Shown here one piece after another: positions 36,372 through 45,904 of a stretch of 64,000 nucleotides of DNA. Source of the stretch: Rhodocyclaceae bacterium (lineage in GTDB: Bacteria > Pseudomonadota > Gammaproteobacteria > Burkholderiales > Rhodocyclaceae). Positions within the stretch are counted from its first letter, which is position 1, and each line of letters begins with the position of its first letter. A program made the position numbers and the translations under genes. The stretch lies in NCBI GenBank assembly GCA_008080565.1, contig VIKE01000002.1, positions 62,001-126,000 of the forward strand, written 5' to 3'. Under the pieces are notes generated by a model, which worked only from the letters and a program-made list of their open reading frames with translations, searched no databases and was not told where the DNA came from.

Positions 36372-38777
36372 TCAATGCGGTAAAGGTTCGGCTAGCCTGC
36401 CTCGCGCATACCCGGCATTTGGCATTATTGCTGCAAAAATAAAAATATAGAACATTAGACTGAGCCTCGGCACATCAATGAGACTGTCAAACAGCCCGAC
36501 CGCCAGGAAACCGATGATCGCCGCAGAGGAATAGGGAGCAAATTCACGTTGCCGGGCATTGCTCAAGTTCAGGCGCCAGAGGGCTCCTCCAGTTAGCAGC
36601 AGGAACAACACTAAGCCTACGTAGCCTTGGTCGAACAAAACATTGACCAGAATATTCTTCGCATGCCACGGCATATGTTCATGGTCGCTACTGAAAAACC
36701 AGTGCTGCATATCGTTACCAAAGTCTCCGTTCATCAGCAGGCTTTCGCCCCCCGAACCAGTCAACACGATGTCGTCAATATCCGCCGAACCGCTTTGGTT
36801 GCCGATACCGAGTGAGAACATCGTGATCCGAGGCGCGTACCAAGGACTGCCGCTCAGCACTGGTCCGACAAGCTTGATCCTGGCAGATTGCCAGCCGCCC
36901 TTGCCGGCCTTCACGTTAGCTCCCCCGATGGCGCAACCACCCACGTAGAGGAGATGCTTTTCGCAGACCTCAGCATGAATGCTGACATCAGTCCTGGCCC
37001 TGACCCGGAGCGTAACTTCGAATGGCCCGGTGGCGCCGAACTTCAGCCGCTGGGAAACTCGAAAGATGTCGCCAAAACTCATCGGATGGCGAGCCCCAAC
37101 CAGTAGCAGCCAAGCCCCCTCACCTTCGCTAGCGATCTGATAGGTACCGGGAAATTTGCTGTCCGGAATCGCGAAGAAATAATTCGCCGGGTAACGCCCG
37201 AGTCCCTTCCCGAACCAGTGATCAATTGGAGTTTGCAGCATCGACAAACTTACGTTCCAGTGGTCGAAACGGCCATCAAGATCCTTGGATGAAGTCGAAA
37301 AGCGATCCCCCATGTAGCCGCCACCGATGAATACCGAGATTACCGCGCATACAGCAAATGACGTACTCATGAAGACCCCCTGCCAACGCAACCCCTCGGG
37401 CCAGACCGGTCTGGGTACAAAAACTGCGCCCATGGTGACGACAATTACAACAGCGAGCGCGGCACTCATACCCCATCTGGCATCGATCCCCCCCCAGTGA
37501 TCAGCCACATTGGCAGCCGTAACTGCCAGGGCGAAGAATCCTGCCGCAGCGAAAACAGGATGTCTTCTTCGAATCATGGCTTGCGGGCCATGCAGGAACA
37601 GTAGCATCACTCCGAAAAGGACAAAATGCAGTACATATGGCCCCTTCGGGAGGAAGCCTGCCACTAGCACCAGCAGCCCGCCAATCACCAGGCCAAGTAA
37701 GGCACCAGTCAGCAATAGAGAAAAGCCAATACTGCGCAACACCTGCGGAATCGCTAATGCCACCGCTATGACCCCCAGCAGCGCCATCAGCCCGCGATAG
37801 CCGCCGCCAGAAAAGACGAGGCCGGCCATGGTGGCGAGCAGGATCAGCGCGATGAACCAGCGCAAGGGACTCCAGGCCGGTTGTCCCATCGCCCCCGCTT
37901 TGGCACCCGTATGCATTCGCGTCTGCCAAGCCAGCAAAGGCAAGGCAACGAGTAGAGCCAGATAGACCCCACGCGAAAAAGTTGTCAGTGCGGCATAGGC
38001 TGCAAGGACGATCAGGCAGAGTGACAGCGCGTGCTGAAACCGTGTCCGGGCATGCCGCAACGCCCATATGGCAAACGGTACAGTCAGGAGCAACCAGCCG
38101 TCGAGCGCAGCACCGCCAACATGCATTTCCCAGAACATCGCGGTCGAGCGATAGTCGCTGGAAAAGTTGAGCAGATCGGTGAAGGCCAAGCGCTCCCAGA
38201 GGGCAGCCAAAGAGGCTGTACCGAGGCCAAGCGCCAAACCCCATGCCAGCATATGGTCGGCCTGATTCTCAGGATTTCGCCGCAGACGATTGATCAGCGG
38301 CATAAGGAGAAGCGCCAAGAAGAAGCTCTTGCCAATGCGTATGCTGTTCATTGGCCCGTCGTAGCCTTGATACCAGCCGAAAACGAAACCGCCAGCATCA
38401 GAAAAGCCACGTGACATCGAAATCAGGATCGATAGCGACATCAGCGTTGAAAGACCGAAAAGCAGCAAAGAATGGCGCTGAGATTTTTTCTGTGCGCAAT
38501 CGAGCCACGCCCGAGCATACCCACCGCTAGCCATGGCCAAAACGAGTAGATCGACTTCTTCAAAAGTGATCCAGCCAGTCCAAGGGGCTAAGCCGATGAT
38601 AGGCAGCGAGGCCGGGATGATAACCAGAAACCAAACTGTTCTCAGGTAGGCCAAGGCGGAGGCCGAAATGAAAAGTACCAATGCTACGAACTGTCCGAGC
38701 GGATAGTGCCACGCCAAGTAGCAACCAACGGAAAACGCGGCGAGTGCGGTCAGCAGATAGCCTGCACGGCTCAACAT
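36372..38777 (-). CDS. Wzy/O-antigen-ligase-like membrane protein with a large inserted extracytoplasmic domain
   Basis: An 801-residue protein with about 12-14 membrane helices, about twice the usual Wzy length. The Wzy_C-type region begins with ISVFIGGGYMGDRFSTSSKDLDGRFDHW and FGKGLGRYPANYFF. Then, before the expected His motif (EHMPWHAKNILVNVLFDQGYVG), comes an insertion at about residues 535-700. It is beta-rich and ends in ADIDDIVLTGSGGESLLMNGDF, the pattern of a CBM4/9-like jelly roll. The protein probably polymerises or ligates glycan in the periplasm, and the extra domain may bind the chain. Confidence 0.83.
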   Translation of the reverse strand: MLSRAGYLLTALAAFSVGCYLAWHYPLGQFVALVLFISASALAYLRTVWFLVIIPASLPIIGLAPWTGWITFEEVDLLVLAMASGGYARAWLDCAQKKSQRHSLLLFGLSTLMSLSILISMSRGFSDAGGFVFGWYQGYDGPMNSIRIGKSFFLALLLMPLINRLRRNPENQADHMLAWGLALGLGTASLAALWERLAFTDLLNFSSDYRSTAMFWEMHVGGAALDGWLLLTVPFAIWALRHARTRFQHALSLCLIVLAAYAALTTFSRGVYLALLVALPLLAWQTRMHTGAKAGAMGQPAWSPLRWFIALILLATMAGLVFSGGGYRGLMALLGVIAVALAIPQVLRSIGFSLLLTGALLGLVIGGLLVLVAGFLPKGPYVLHFVLFGVMLLFLHGPQAMIRRRHPVFAAAGFFALAVTAANVADHWGGIDARWGMSAALAVVIVVTMGAVFVPRPVWPEGLRWQGVFMSTSFAVCAVISVFIGGGYMGDRFSTSSKDLDGRFDHWNVSLSMLQTPIDHWFGKGLGRYPANYFFAIPDSKFPGTYQIASEGEGAWLLLVGARHPMSFGDIFRVSQRLKFGATGPFEVTLRVRARTDVSIHAEVCEKHLLYVGGCAIGGANVKAGKGGWQSARIKLVGPVLSGSPWYAPRITMFSLGIGNQSGSADIDDIVLTGSGGESLLMNGDFGNDMQHWFFSSDHEHMPWHAKNILVNVLFDQGYVGLVLFLLLTGGALWRLNLSNARQREFAPYSSAAIIGFLAVGLFDSLIDVPRLSLMFYIFIFAAIMPNAGYARGRLAEPLPH

Positions 38778-38835
38778 ATCCTCGCCCTAACGAAGACCGC
38801 AACAACCGCTGGCACGACGATTGCGACCATGTTGC

Positions 38836-40080
38836 TCAGCGCTTTGTTGCAGAGTCGAGCAGTTTGGCCAACTGTGCCGTCCGCCCTTCACGTGAGGCAT
38901 TTTCAACGGCCTGCCGGTGCGGCAGCGTGGCGCAGTCCTGCCGGATCGCATCGAGAAAATGTGGCAGGATTTCAGCGATTTCGGCGACCGAGTCGAGCCG
39001 AGCGATATCGGTTGCACCGGCTTGGCACAGCGTAGTAGCGGTGTCGCCCTGCGGGTCGGTCAAGGAAAGGATTGGGCGGTTGGCGCGCAGATATTCGTAG
39101 ATTTTGGCAGGAATTTGCTCGTTGCAATTTGCTGCCTGCATGACCAGCAATCCGTCGGCATTGAGCATTTCAGCCAGCGCCTCACGGTAAGAAACAGGCG
39201 GTTGGCAGTCGAGGAATTCGGCGACGTTGTAGCGATTGGCGAGTGAGTGCAGAAGGTCGTCATGCACCGAAGCACGAAATCGAACGAACAGGCTACCGGC
39301 AGCAATCGCCCCACTTGCCTTGAGTTGCCCCAGTGCTTCGAAGAATTGTGTCGGATCACGCTCGGCTGGATAGACAATACCGCTATGCAACAGGGTAATC
39401 GCCCCCGGATGAATGCTCTGCCGTACATGGCCGGAATTTTCCGCGTTGATGAAGGTCTCTTCGTCATAGCCGTTTTCCAGCACCGCCACCCGCTCATCAC
39501 AGAGAGGATAGCGCAAACGGTACGTACTAGCTGCCCCTGGCGTTGTGAAGGTGCTGTACCGCGCCGTGTGCAGCGTATGCTCCTCAATCGCCCGATAGCT
39601 TTGCCAAGTCAACGGGTCGGCCGGATAACCATCCTGGGCCATTGGATCCCGGAAGTCTGCAATCCATGGCAGGCTGCTCTTGCGCTGCAAATCGGCGCCA
39701 ATCAGGTGGGCGGTAGCGATCGGATAGGTTGACCAGATCGCCTCCGGCTTGTATTCGCGAATCATCCGCATGCCTTCACGCACGGCAGCGTATTTCCAAC
39801 TGACCCAGCGGTCGGGCCTAGCCATACCCCCGATGTAGCGACCTGCAATCGATAAATGGCGCGCGGTATCAAGTGCGAAAGGTCGGCTCACCACAGTATC
39901 CGGAGGAATATCCGCCATCAGGTCAGCGCTGGTACGCTCGTAAGCCCGCGGATCGGCCGACAACACGAGGGGCTGCCAACCAAACTTGGGCAGGTGCTGC
40001 ACAAAGCGCAGCGTACGCTGGATTCCACTGCTGCCTGCCAAGGGGGGAAAGTGGTAGGCAATCATCAGGACACGTTTCAT
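38836..40080 (-). CDS. Glycosyltransferase family 4-like protein
   Basis: A 414-residue GT-B protein. The N-terminal VLMIAYHFPPLAGSSGIQRTLRFVQ is typical of GT4 enzymes that begin with YxFPP. WIADFRDPMAQDGYP and TLLHSGIVYPAERDPTQFFEAL follow, and the donor region is ANCNEQIPAKIYEYLRANRP with the conserved Glu. I start at the ATG at 40080, preceded by GAGAAG; the open frame extends 13 residues further but lacks such a site. Confidence 0.83.
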   Translation of the reverse strand: MKRVLMIAYHFPPLAGSSGIQRTLRFVQHLPKFGWQPLVLSADPRAYERTSADLMADIPPDTVVSRPFALDTARHLSIAGRYIGGMARPDRWVSWKYAAVREGMRMIREYKPEAIWSTYPIATAHLIGADLQRKSSLPWIADFRDPMAQDGYPADPLTWQSYRAIEEHTLHTARYSTFTTPGAASTYRLRYPLCDERVAVLENGYDEETFINAENSGHVRQSIHPGAITLLHSGIVYPAERDPTQFFEALGQLKASGAIAAGSLFVRFRASVHDDLLHSLANRYNVAEFLDCQPPVSYREALAEMLNADGLLVMQAANCNEQIPAKIYEYLRANRPILSLTDPQGDTATTLCQAGATDIARLDSVAEIAEILPHFLDAIRQDCATLPHRQAVENASREGRTAQLAKLLDSATKR

Positions 40081-40130
40081 GGCTTCTCTAATTGCAAGGT
40101 AACAGCTTGTTCGGATCACTCATCACAGCC

Positions 40131-42944
40131 TCAACGCTCTGCGGTCGCCTCTTGTGTCTGAGCAGCCATTACGGCGGCGCGGCGGGCATGCAGCTTCTTT
40201 AGCCATGCCCAACGATAGGCGGTCGCATGATAAATGGTTCGGCTTTGCGATGTCCAACGGGTATGCCATTCCATGACCTTGCCGAAAAATTCGATACGGC
40301 GATACTTCTTTTCGGAGAACAATTGCTGGAACTGATCGTGGCGCATCAGCGTCGAGGGCGATACCGCCTTATAGGATTCGTCATACGCAGTTTTCAGAAT
40401 GACCAGTACCTGATCGTCATGAACGCACAGGTCCATTGCCACCACCTTCTGGCCGAACCAGTAACGATATATGCGCCCACGCCCTTGGGAACAGTAATTT
40501 TCAAGCATATGTCGGTAAAAACGCCCCTGGTGGTTATCCGAGGTAATGGCCGTACCATCGGCACCCTTCCAGCCAGAGCCTTCAAGCAAGCCGTAGTCTT
40601 CGATAGACTTGGCGACCAACTCTGGCTCAGTGATGCACTCGATCCTGGTTTCAATTCCGTCAGCCTGTAACTTATTACGTTGCTTGCGCGTGTTCTGCTT
40701 GAGATTCTTGCCGCGTGCCTCCCAATAGGCGTCAAAGTCGCCTTCAATATCAACCCACGCGGTCGCAATATAATCTTGGGTGCGAAATCGCTCGGTGTCT
40801 TCGGGCCGTTGCTGCAAGCGCGGATCCACTTGGCTCGCACCAAGTGCCAGCGTAACGCCGGGCAACTTTTGCATCAGGCGATAGCTTGCCGCCACCAAAT
40901 CAAGGTTGCCATCTGCAATCCACGCGCCAAGAGGTAACTGCGATGGCTGGAAGGTCTGCCAAATCGCCTTGCGCCCCCGCTCCATGATGGCGGCAGCGCG
41001 CAGTTGGCCGCTCTCTTGGAGCAAGCAAAGACACTCGCCGCCGGTGCCAAAAACTTCAAGCAGAGGGAGAAGGAAGGCCGATTCAAGAAAGGGCGTTCCG
41101 GGCCGTGAGCGTGCCAGCGCATCCCACTGACGTGATTTTTCAGCGAATTCCTTGATGGGAAGTATGGTCCAATCCATGATTTTTTCTCTTTGGGCATTGA
41201 GGGTATGAGCATGATCGTTAGTGACCAGGTTCTGGGAAGACATCATTGCTCGAATTGATTTTTGTGTATGCAACAGCGCTGCACCAAACCTCTGTCCGCT
41301 CGACTTGGCAACTCGGCCTGCCACTTCCTTGATCATCAGAGCACAGCCGACAATCGTTCGGGGGTTAAAGGCGATGATGCCCCAGCGTTCGCGACGGTGA
41401 CTCATCCAGATTTTCTTGTATTCGTCGTCGCCAATCAGGAAATCAACCTCCTGAACTCGGTCTTCCTCAATGACATGGCGCATGAGGTAGCTGGTTAAAA
41501 CAGTTCCAGGAGATAGCGAAGCATAGGCATGGTGATAGGCCACCTTATAAATGCTGGCCTTACCCCGCCCAACGATCCATAGCTGCGCAGCAATTGGCAG
41601 CCCCTGCAGGCGTGCGATGCCAAGTCGGAGCATGCCGTTGGTCGCCAGCATGCGGACAAGAGACGGGACGAAGTCCGGATATGGCTCAGGTTTCTTCCAA
41701 CTTGCCGAATACACCTCTTGAAAAACAGCGATTGCCGACTCAACATGCTCTGGGCCTGTCACGATTTCGAGCGTTCCACCCTCGGACAAGAATTCCCTAT
41801 TACGCCGCTTGATGCTGCTACGCAGGTTAGCGCTCCGCTTACGCAGATAATCGTCCCAACCGCCTTCGACTTTCAAAAACCAGTTGCCGAAACAGAAGAA
41901 AGGCAACGGGATCCAGCCAGTTGCGCGCAGTTCGTTGAACAGCGCAGCATAATCTGGCGAATCCGGATCCATCGGTGCAAAGCGCATCAGATGGGTGCCA
42001 CGACATTCCCGCGTTGCTTCCGACAATAGACTCCGAAGAGCCAGAAGATGGCCACCGTTGTTAACGAGTGGTGCGTAGAGCGATGTGTAGTAGTTGCTCA
42101 GGGACTCCAGTGCGCGGACCCCTCTCTGGAGCGTCCTCCGCAACGGCAGGATTACTGTCGGTCGAGCATAATCGGCGACAAAATAGTAGCGAATGTTTGG
42201 ATCCTCTGGATATACCTGCTTCTGGAGCAGGCCAAACCAATCGATCGAGTCCTCAATGCTGTTCCGCGGGGCAAACTCATTAAGCTGGAAATTGCCCTCA
42301 ATAAATTCTTCAATTCCCTCAAAAGCTCTAACCTCAACCTCTTTTGTCGAATCATCGACATTAGCGTGCGCGCGATTCGTACCGACGAGCCAACGTTTCA
42401 GCGCCTTGATTAGTTGATAAACAACGCTCATGCCCTCGTTCCTGAACAACTGGATATGCTGAAGGGTGCATTTATCTGGTGCCAACTCGGCGTTATTACC
42501 AGTCGAATCGCTCTGAGGCTCGATACTTTTCGTTGTAACGAACGAAGAAATTACTGTCGCTGTCTTGATGCAGGGAAAGACCGGAGCGTAGCGCGGGTCG
42601 ACTGCATGGAACTCAATACTCCAGGAAAACCAGGGAAGAGCCTCCAGCAACTCCTCAAGCAAAGCAACATCAGCAATCAGGATAGGCATGATCTGAGACT
42701 GCTCCGGCAGGAACGTCGCCCAGCGCCCCAATCCACATGGCTGCAGGATCAGCGCTCCGACGACGACACCCTGCTCACGGAACAGGCAAAGGCGCTCACT
42801 ACCACTAGAGAGGCGTTGGAGCAGAGGTCCGATTACACTACTGTCGAAATAAGGGGGACCTCCATAAAACTCACCGTTGAGACGATCCCAGTCCGCTGCA
42901 TAGTGCGCAAAGAGAGCCTTGGCTGGGTAAAACTCCCAACTCAC
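40131..42944 (-). CDS. Three-module GNAT/FemAB-like fusion protein
   Basis: A 937-residue protein made of three FemAB-like (Acetyltransf_6/BioF2-like) parts. Residues 1-130 (YPAKALFAHYAADWDRL, SERLCLFREQG) resemble only the first third of the last module. Residues about 200-540 form a full module (LRSSIKRRNREFLSEGGTLE, YHHAYASLSPGTVL). Residues 590-937 form another full module (NLKQNTRKQRNKLQADG, ESYKAVSPSTLMRHDQFQ). In-frame ATGs at 42431 and 41177, each with a plausible ribosome-binding site, begin modules two and three, so these may once have been separate genes. The GTG at 42944 overlaps the aminotransferase stop (GTGA) and has GGAG seven bases upstream. Acyl or aminoacyl transfer is the expected chemistry. 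Confidence 0.8.
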   Translation of the reverse strand: MSWEFYPAKALFAHYAADWDRLNGEFYGGPPYFDSSVIGPLLQRLSSGSERLCLFREQGVVVGALILQPCGLGRWATFLPEQSQIMPILIADVALLEELLEALPWFSWSIEFHAVDPRYAPVFPCIKTATVISSFVTTKSIEPQSDSTGNNAELAPDKCTLQHIQLFRNEGMSVVYQLIKALKRWLVGTNRAHANVDDSTKEVEVRAFEGIEEFIEGNFQLNEFAPRNSIEDSIDWFGLLQKQVYPEDPNIRYYFVADYARPTVILPLRRTLQRGVRALESLSNYYTSLYAPLVNNGGHLLALRSLLSEATRECRGTHLMRFAPMDPDSPDYAALFNELRATGWIPLPFFCFGNWFLKVEGGWDDYLRKRSANLRSSIKRRNREFLSEGGTLEIVTGPEHVESAIAVFQEVYSASWKKPEPYPDFVPSLVRMLATNGMLRLGIARLQGLPIAAQLWIVGRGKASIYKVAYHHAYASLSPGTVLTSYLMRHVIEEDRVQEVDFLIGDDEYKKIWMSHRRERWGIIAFNPRTIVGCALMIKEVAGRVAKSSGQRFGAALLHTQKSIRAMMSSQNLVTNDHAHTLNAQREKIMDWTILPIKEFAEKSRQWDALARSRPGTPFLESAFLLPLLEVFGTGGECLCLLQESGQLRAAAIMERGRKAIWQTFQPSQLPLGAWIADGNLDLVAASYRLMQKLPGVTLALGASQVDPRLQQRPEDTERFRTQDYIATAWVDIEGDFDAYWEARGKNLKQNTRKQRNKLQADGIETRIECITEPELVAKSIEDYGLLEGSGWKGADGTAITSDNHQGRFYRHMLENYCSQGRGRIYRYWFGQKVVAMDLCVHDDQVLVILKTAYDESYKAVSPSTLMRHDQFQQLFSEKKYRRIEFFGKVMEWHTRWTSQSRTIYHATAYRWAWLKKLHARRAAVMAAQTQEATAER

Positions 42945-44161
42945 CGGCACACTCCAACCACCGACTTACGCAGCACCATGCTCAGCGCGGCAACGAGCCA
43001 ATTCATTTCATCGTCACTCAATGACTGGTGGCAAGGAAGATGTAGCAAGTGCAGGCGATAGTCTTGTGCCACGGAACAGGTTGAAATCGCCATTTCGTCC
43101 CAGCGCCAGACTGGCACGGCGAGTTGCTTCAACCAGTAGAAACAGGGCATTGGATGCTCTATGTAAAGCGGAAACATGTAGGGAACGACGTGCTCAGGCA
43201 GTTCTGGATAGAGAGCCCGACAACTGGGCAAACCGGCAACTGCCTCTAGCCAACGCCGATAGTTTGCCTGGCGCCGCTCGATGGTGACGCAGAGCGACGA
43301 ATGATTGATCAACCAACGTGAACTACGCAACGCAGCCGTGCAGGCCGAATCAGACAGATACTGCGACGAGTGCGCGGAACGCAGGCGACGCTCGTCTTTG
43401 CCTGTTTGGGGGGCTTGATCGGCGAGAGCGCTTAGCTGACCATCGAGGTTGGCAATGTCGCCGAAAACAAGCCGCGGCTGACGTGCGCCATCTAGGCATT
43501 GCTTCATTCCTCGTAACTCAGCGAGCCAACCCGCTGGCTGTGTTTCAGCCACGGGATGAGAAGTTGAGTTCCGCGTGTACAACCAGCCGCCATCTGCGCT
43601 GGGGAAGAATTTGTAAGGACTGGATGCAATGAACTCCCCATACTGTCCTGCTCCCTTAGCCTGATAACGATCAAAAAACAGCGTATGCGAGCAATCCTCC
43701 ACAAAGGCTATTCCGCGCACATCACACCATTGTTTCAGTCGCGAAAAATCTTGGACAAAACCAAAAAAGTGAGTCGCCAGCAGTGCCTTGATCGACTTCA
43801 CCGAACAACTGACCAGTGCGTCTAGCTCCACCAGATTGGGCGCTAGGTCCGCAGTTAGCGGATAGAGCAGGACTTCTGCCCCCAATGCCAGCGCCGGGTC
43901 GAGCATGGTGACGCAATGATAGGACGGAGCCAGCAAGGCACCATCGCAACCAACGCCGGCGCGCCGATAAGCTTCACCGAGCGCATAACGGCCGCGGCTA
44001 TAGTGCGAGCCCACTCCCGTCAGCGGGGAAATGCTCTGCTGCAAACTTGCATCGTCAGCCTTGCTCAAATCAAGACCGCGTGGCAGCACCGGCACCCGTG
44101 GCCGTGGAAAACGACATTGAGATGGATCGAAAACCTGATATTCAAGAGGCATGACCGGCAT
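42941..44161 (-). CDS. DegT/DnrJ/EryC1-like PLP-dependent aminotransferase-fold protein
   Basis: A 406-residue fold-type I PLP protein. LLAPSYHCVTMLDPALALGAEVLLYPL is the usual cofactor-side region, FVEDCSHTLFFDR holds the conserved Asp, and ASSPYKFFPSADGGWLYT provides the probable PLP Lys. This group makes amino-deoxy sugars from keto sugars. The sequence around the Lys differs from textbook DegT (SFxxxK), so the substrate may be unusual. Its stop overlaps the start of the GNAT fusion gene, and it follows the hydrolase genes with eight bases between. Confidence 0.8.
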   Translation of the reverse strand: MPVMPLEYQVFDPSQCRFPRPRVPVLPRGLDLSKADDASLQQSISPLTGVGSHYSRGRYALGEAYRRAGVGCDGALLAPSYHCVTMLDPALALGAEVLLYPLTADLAPNLVELDALVSCSVKSIKALLATHFFGFVQDFSRLKQWCDVRGIAFVEDCSHTLFFDRYQAKGAGQYGEFIASSPYKFFPSADGGWLYTRNSTSHPVAETQPAGWLAELRGMKQCLDGARQPRLVFGDIANLDGQLSALADQAPQTGKDERRLRSAHSSQYLSDSACTAALRSSRWLINHSSLCVTIERRQANYRRWLEAVAGLPSCRALYPELPEHVVPYMFPLYIEHPMPCFYWLKQLAVPVWRWDEMAISTCSVAQDYRLHLLHLPCHQSLSDDEMNWLVAALSMVLRKSVVGVCR

Positions 44162-44169
44162 TTCGATAG

Positions 44170-45036
44170 TTAGGGTGCAACCGACTTCTCAAGCCAGTCA
44201 AGCGTCGCCATCTCAACTGCCCTTCGCATCACCCCGGATGAGAAAGTGTGATCTGCCTCAGGAATATCCACACGCGTAATTCGCGATTTTGCCAATGCCC
44301 GGATTGCTTGTGCATCGGTTTGGCAAGCTTCGAGAAACTCCTTGGCTGTGTAGTCGTCGCCGCTGAGAATAAGAAGTGATGATTCTGGATACTCATCGAG
44401 CGCCTGCATCATCCGCTTCTGGAAGGGTTGCGTTACATCTGCAGAATTGGCACTGGGTTTCAACGTATGTCTTGCTCGCAGCCAACTCGAGGAAAACCCC
44501 AGCAATGCGCGCCCGATACCCAGTTTTCCACTTAGCAACTTGCGCCAGAATTCGCCCTGCAGCAACCGTTGAGCATAGTAGTGCTTGATGTGAGTCCGCG
44601 CCAATGTTGATTCCGAGCGAGCCCAAGGATTTAGCAGAACTAAACCATTTATTCGGGTATCCCGCGTTCGCAACCAATAGAGAAGGTTCGCCGTAGCAGC
44701 ATCGCACAAGCCCCAAAGTACGATGCGTTCAAGCTTCGGACAATGTTGGAAAAAAGCTTCAATGGCTCGTTCGATATCGTCGTTGACTGTTTCAAAACCA
44801 CGCAGATCACCCGAGCCATCCCCCATTCCGCGATAGTCAAAACGCATAGTCGAATAACCCGCTTCGGCCAAGGCACGGGAAAGCAATAGAAACTGGCGAT
44901 GACTGCCAACTCGGTACTGAGGGCCGCCAACCACTACGAGAACTCCGGTCGCCTTGGCTAACTCGGGCACGGCAACAATACCAATTACCTGATCGCCAGC
45001 AACCTCGAAAGTGAAAGTACGTTCGGCATAGCTCAC
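44170..45036 (-). CDS. Exosortase A system-associated hydrolase 1 (TIGR03100 type)
   Basis: A 288-residue alpha/beta hydrolase. LVVVGGPQYRVGSHRQFLLLSRAL and STMRFDYRGMGDGSGDLRGFE give the oxyanion and early core. The nucleophile elbow reads LWGLCDAATANLLY, so Cys replaces the usual Ser. IPEADHTFSSG holds the catalytic His. The family is tied to exosortase A loci. It starts with a GTG that shares one base with the hydrolase 2 stop. The substrate is unknown; thioester or ester cleavage linked to the adjacent carrier protein and acyl ligase is plausible. Confidence 0.9.
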   Translation of the reverse strand: MSYAERTFTFEVAGDQVIGIVAVPELAKATGVLVVVGGPQYRVGSHRQFLLLSRALAEAGYSTMRFDYRGMGDGSGDLRGFETVNDDIERAIEAFFQHCPKLERIVLWGLCDAATANLLYWLRTRDTRINGLVLLNPWARSESTLARTHIKHYYAQRLLQGEFWRKLLSGKLGIGRALLGFSSSWLRARHTLKPSANSADVTQPFQKRMMQALDEYPESSLLILSGDDYTAKEFLEACQTDAQAIRALAKSRITRVDIPEADHTFSSGVMRRAVEMATLDWLEKSVAP

Positions 45037-45893
45037 TAGAATGCCTCCAACGCTGCCATTGTCGCCACAATCAATTCAGGTGCGTCCTCGATTTCAGTCG
45101 TTTGCCAAAAGGCAGGGCCTTGGATTGTTTCAGCCTGAACGCGGTAACCGCAAGATTGCCATTGCTCAATCCGCTTTTGTGATGCTGGAGCAAGCGTTGC
45201 GTTTTCTCTTGTCGAGAGTTCGAACCAAGCGACTGCTGGCTTTTTAGCTTCAGATATTTGCAAAATATCCGGTTGCGCAGTGATTGGAGAATTCGACAGG
45301 GATGGTGGGAGTAGTTCAGACGCTTCAATCCCTCCGGCCAACTCCGGCACAACCTCATAACCAACAATCTCAACAGACTGCCCTGAGGCAAGTCTTTGCT
45401 TCAATTGAGCGGTGACGCCTTTGGCCTGGCCGCTTGCCAACTCGCCAGCCATTTTTAGGCGCATGAATTGCTGCCAGTGCAAATTGCCAGAAACAACAGG
45501 CTGCCAAAGAATAAAATTAGTCGGCTCAGGTAGATTGACTGCGACAGTCCCTGCCAATAGACAGCCCGCACGTAACCCCCATAGGGTCAGCGCGGCATCG
45601 GTTTGCGTTCGCAGCCAGCGGTATGCGAGAAGCACGTCATCCTGCCAAGCCTGCCAACTGGCATCCGAAAAGTCACCACTGCTGTCACCGCAACCCAACA
45701 AATCGATCTGCAGCACAGAAAACCCCGCAGCTGCCATCGCTCTCGCCTGTATAGCAGCCATACGACGAGATTTATTCATCTCCTCTGCAAATGGATGCAG
45801 ATAAATGATTGCCCCTCGTGTCAATCCATTCGCTGGGTGATATAGGCAAAAACGCTGCCCGCCTTCGCCGGGTATAAAGAAGGGCAGCATCAA
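45036..45893 (-). CDS. Exosortase A system-associated hydrolase 2 (TIGR03101 type)
   Basis: A 285-residue alpha/beta-hydrolase-fold protein. FFIPGEGGQRFCLYHPANGLTRGAIIYLHPFAEEMNKSRRM is the family N-terminus, and QIDLLGCGDSSGDFSDASWQAWQDD follows. The nucleophile elbow is LWGLRAGCLLAG, with Arg where Ser or Cys is expected, so it may be non-catalytic or act with hydrolase 1 as a pair. The tight gene coupling with hydrolase 1 (one-base overlap) supports a heteromer. It is 11 bases downstream of the carrier-protein gene. Confidence 0.9.
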   Translation of the reverse strand: MMLPFFIPGEGGQRFCLYHPANGLTRGAIIYLHPFAEEMNKSRRMAAIQARAMAAAGFSVLQIDLLGCGDSSGDFSDASWQAWQDDVLLAYRWLRTQTDAALTLWGLRAGCLLAGTVAVNLPEPTNFILWQPVVSGNLHWQQFMRLKMAGELASGQAKGVTAQLKQRLASGQSVEIVGYEVVPELAGGIEASELLPPSLSNSPITAQPDILQISEAKKPAVAWFELSTRENATLAPASQKRIEQWQSCGYRVQAETIQGPAFWQTTEIEDAPELIVATMAALEAF

Positions 45894-45904
45894 GCGTAGT
45901 AGCC

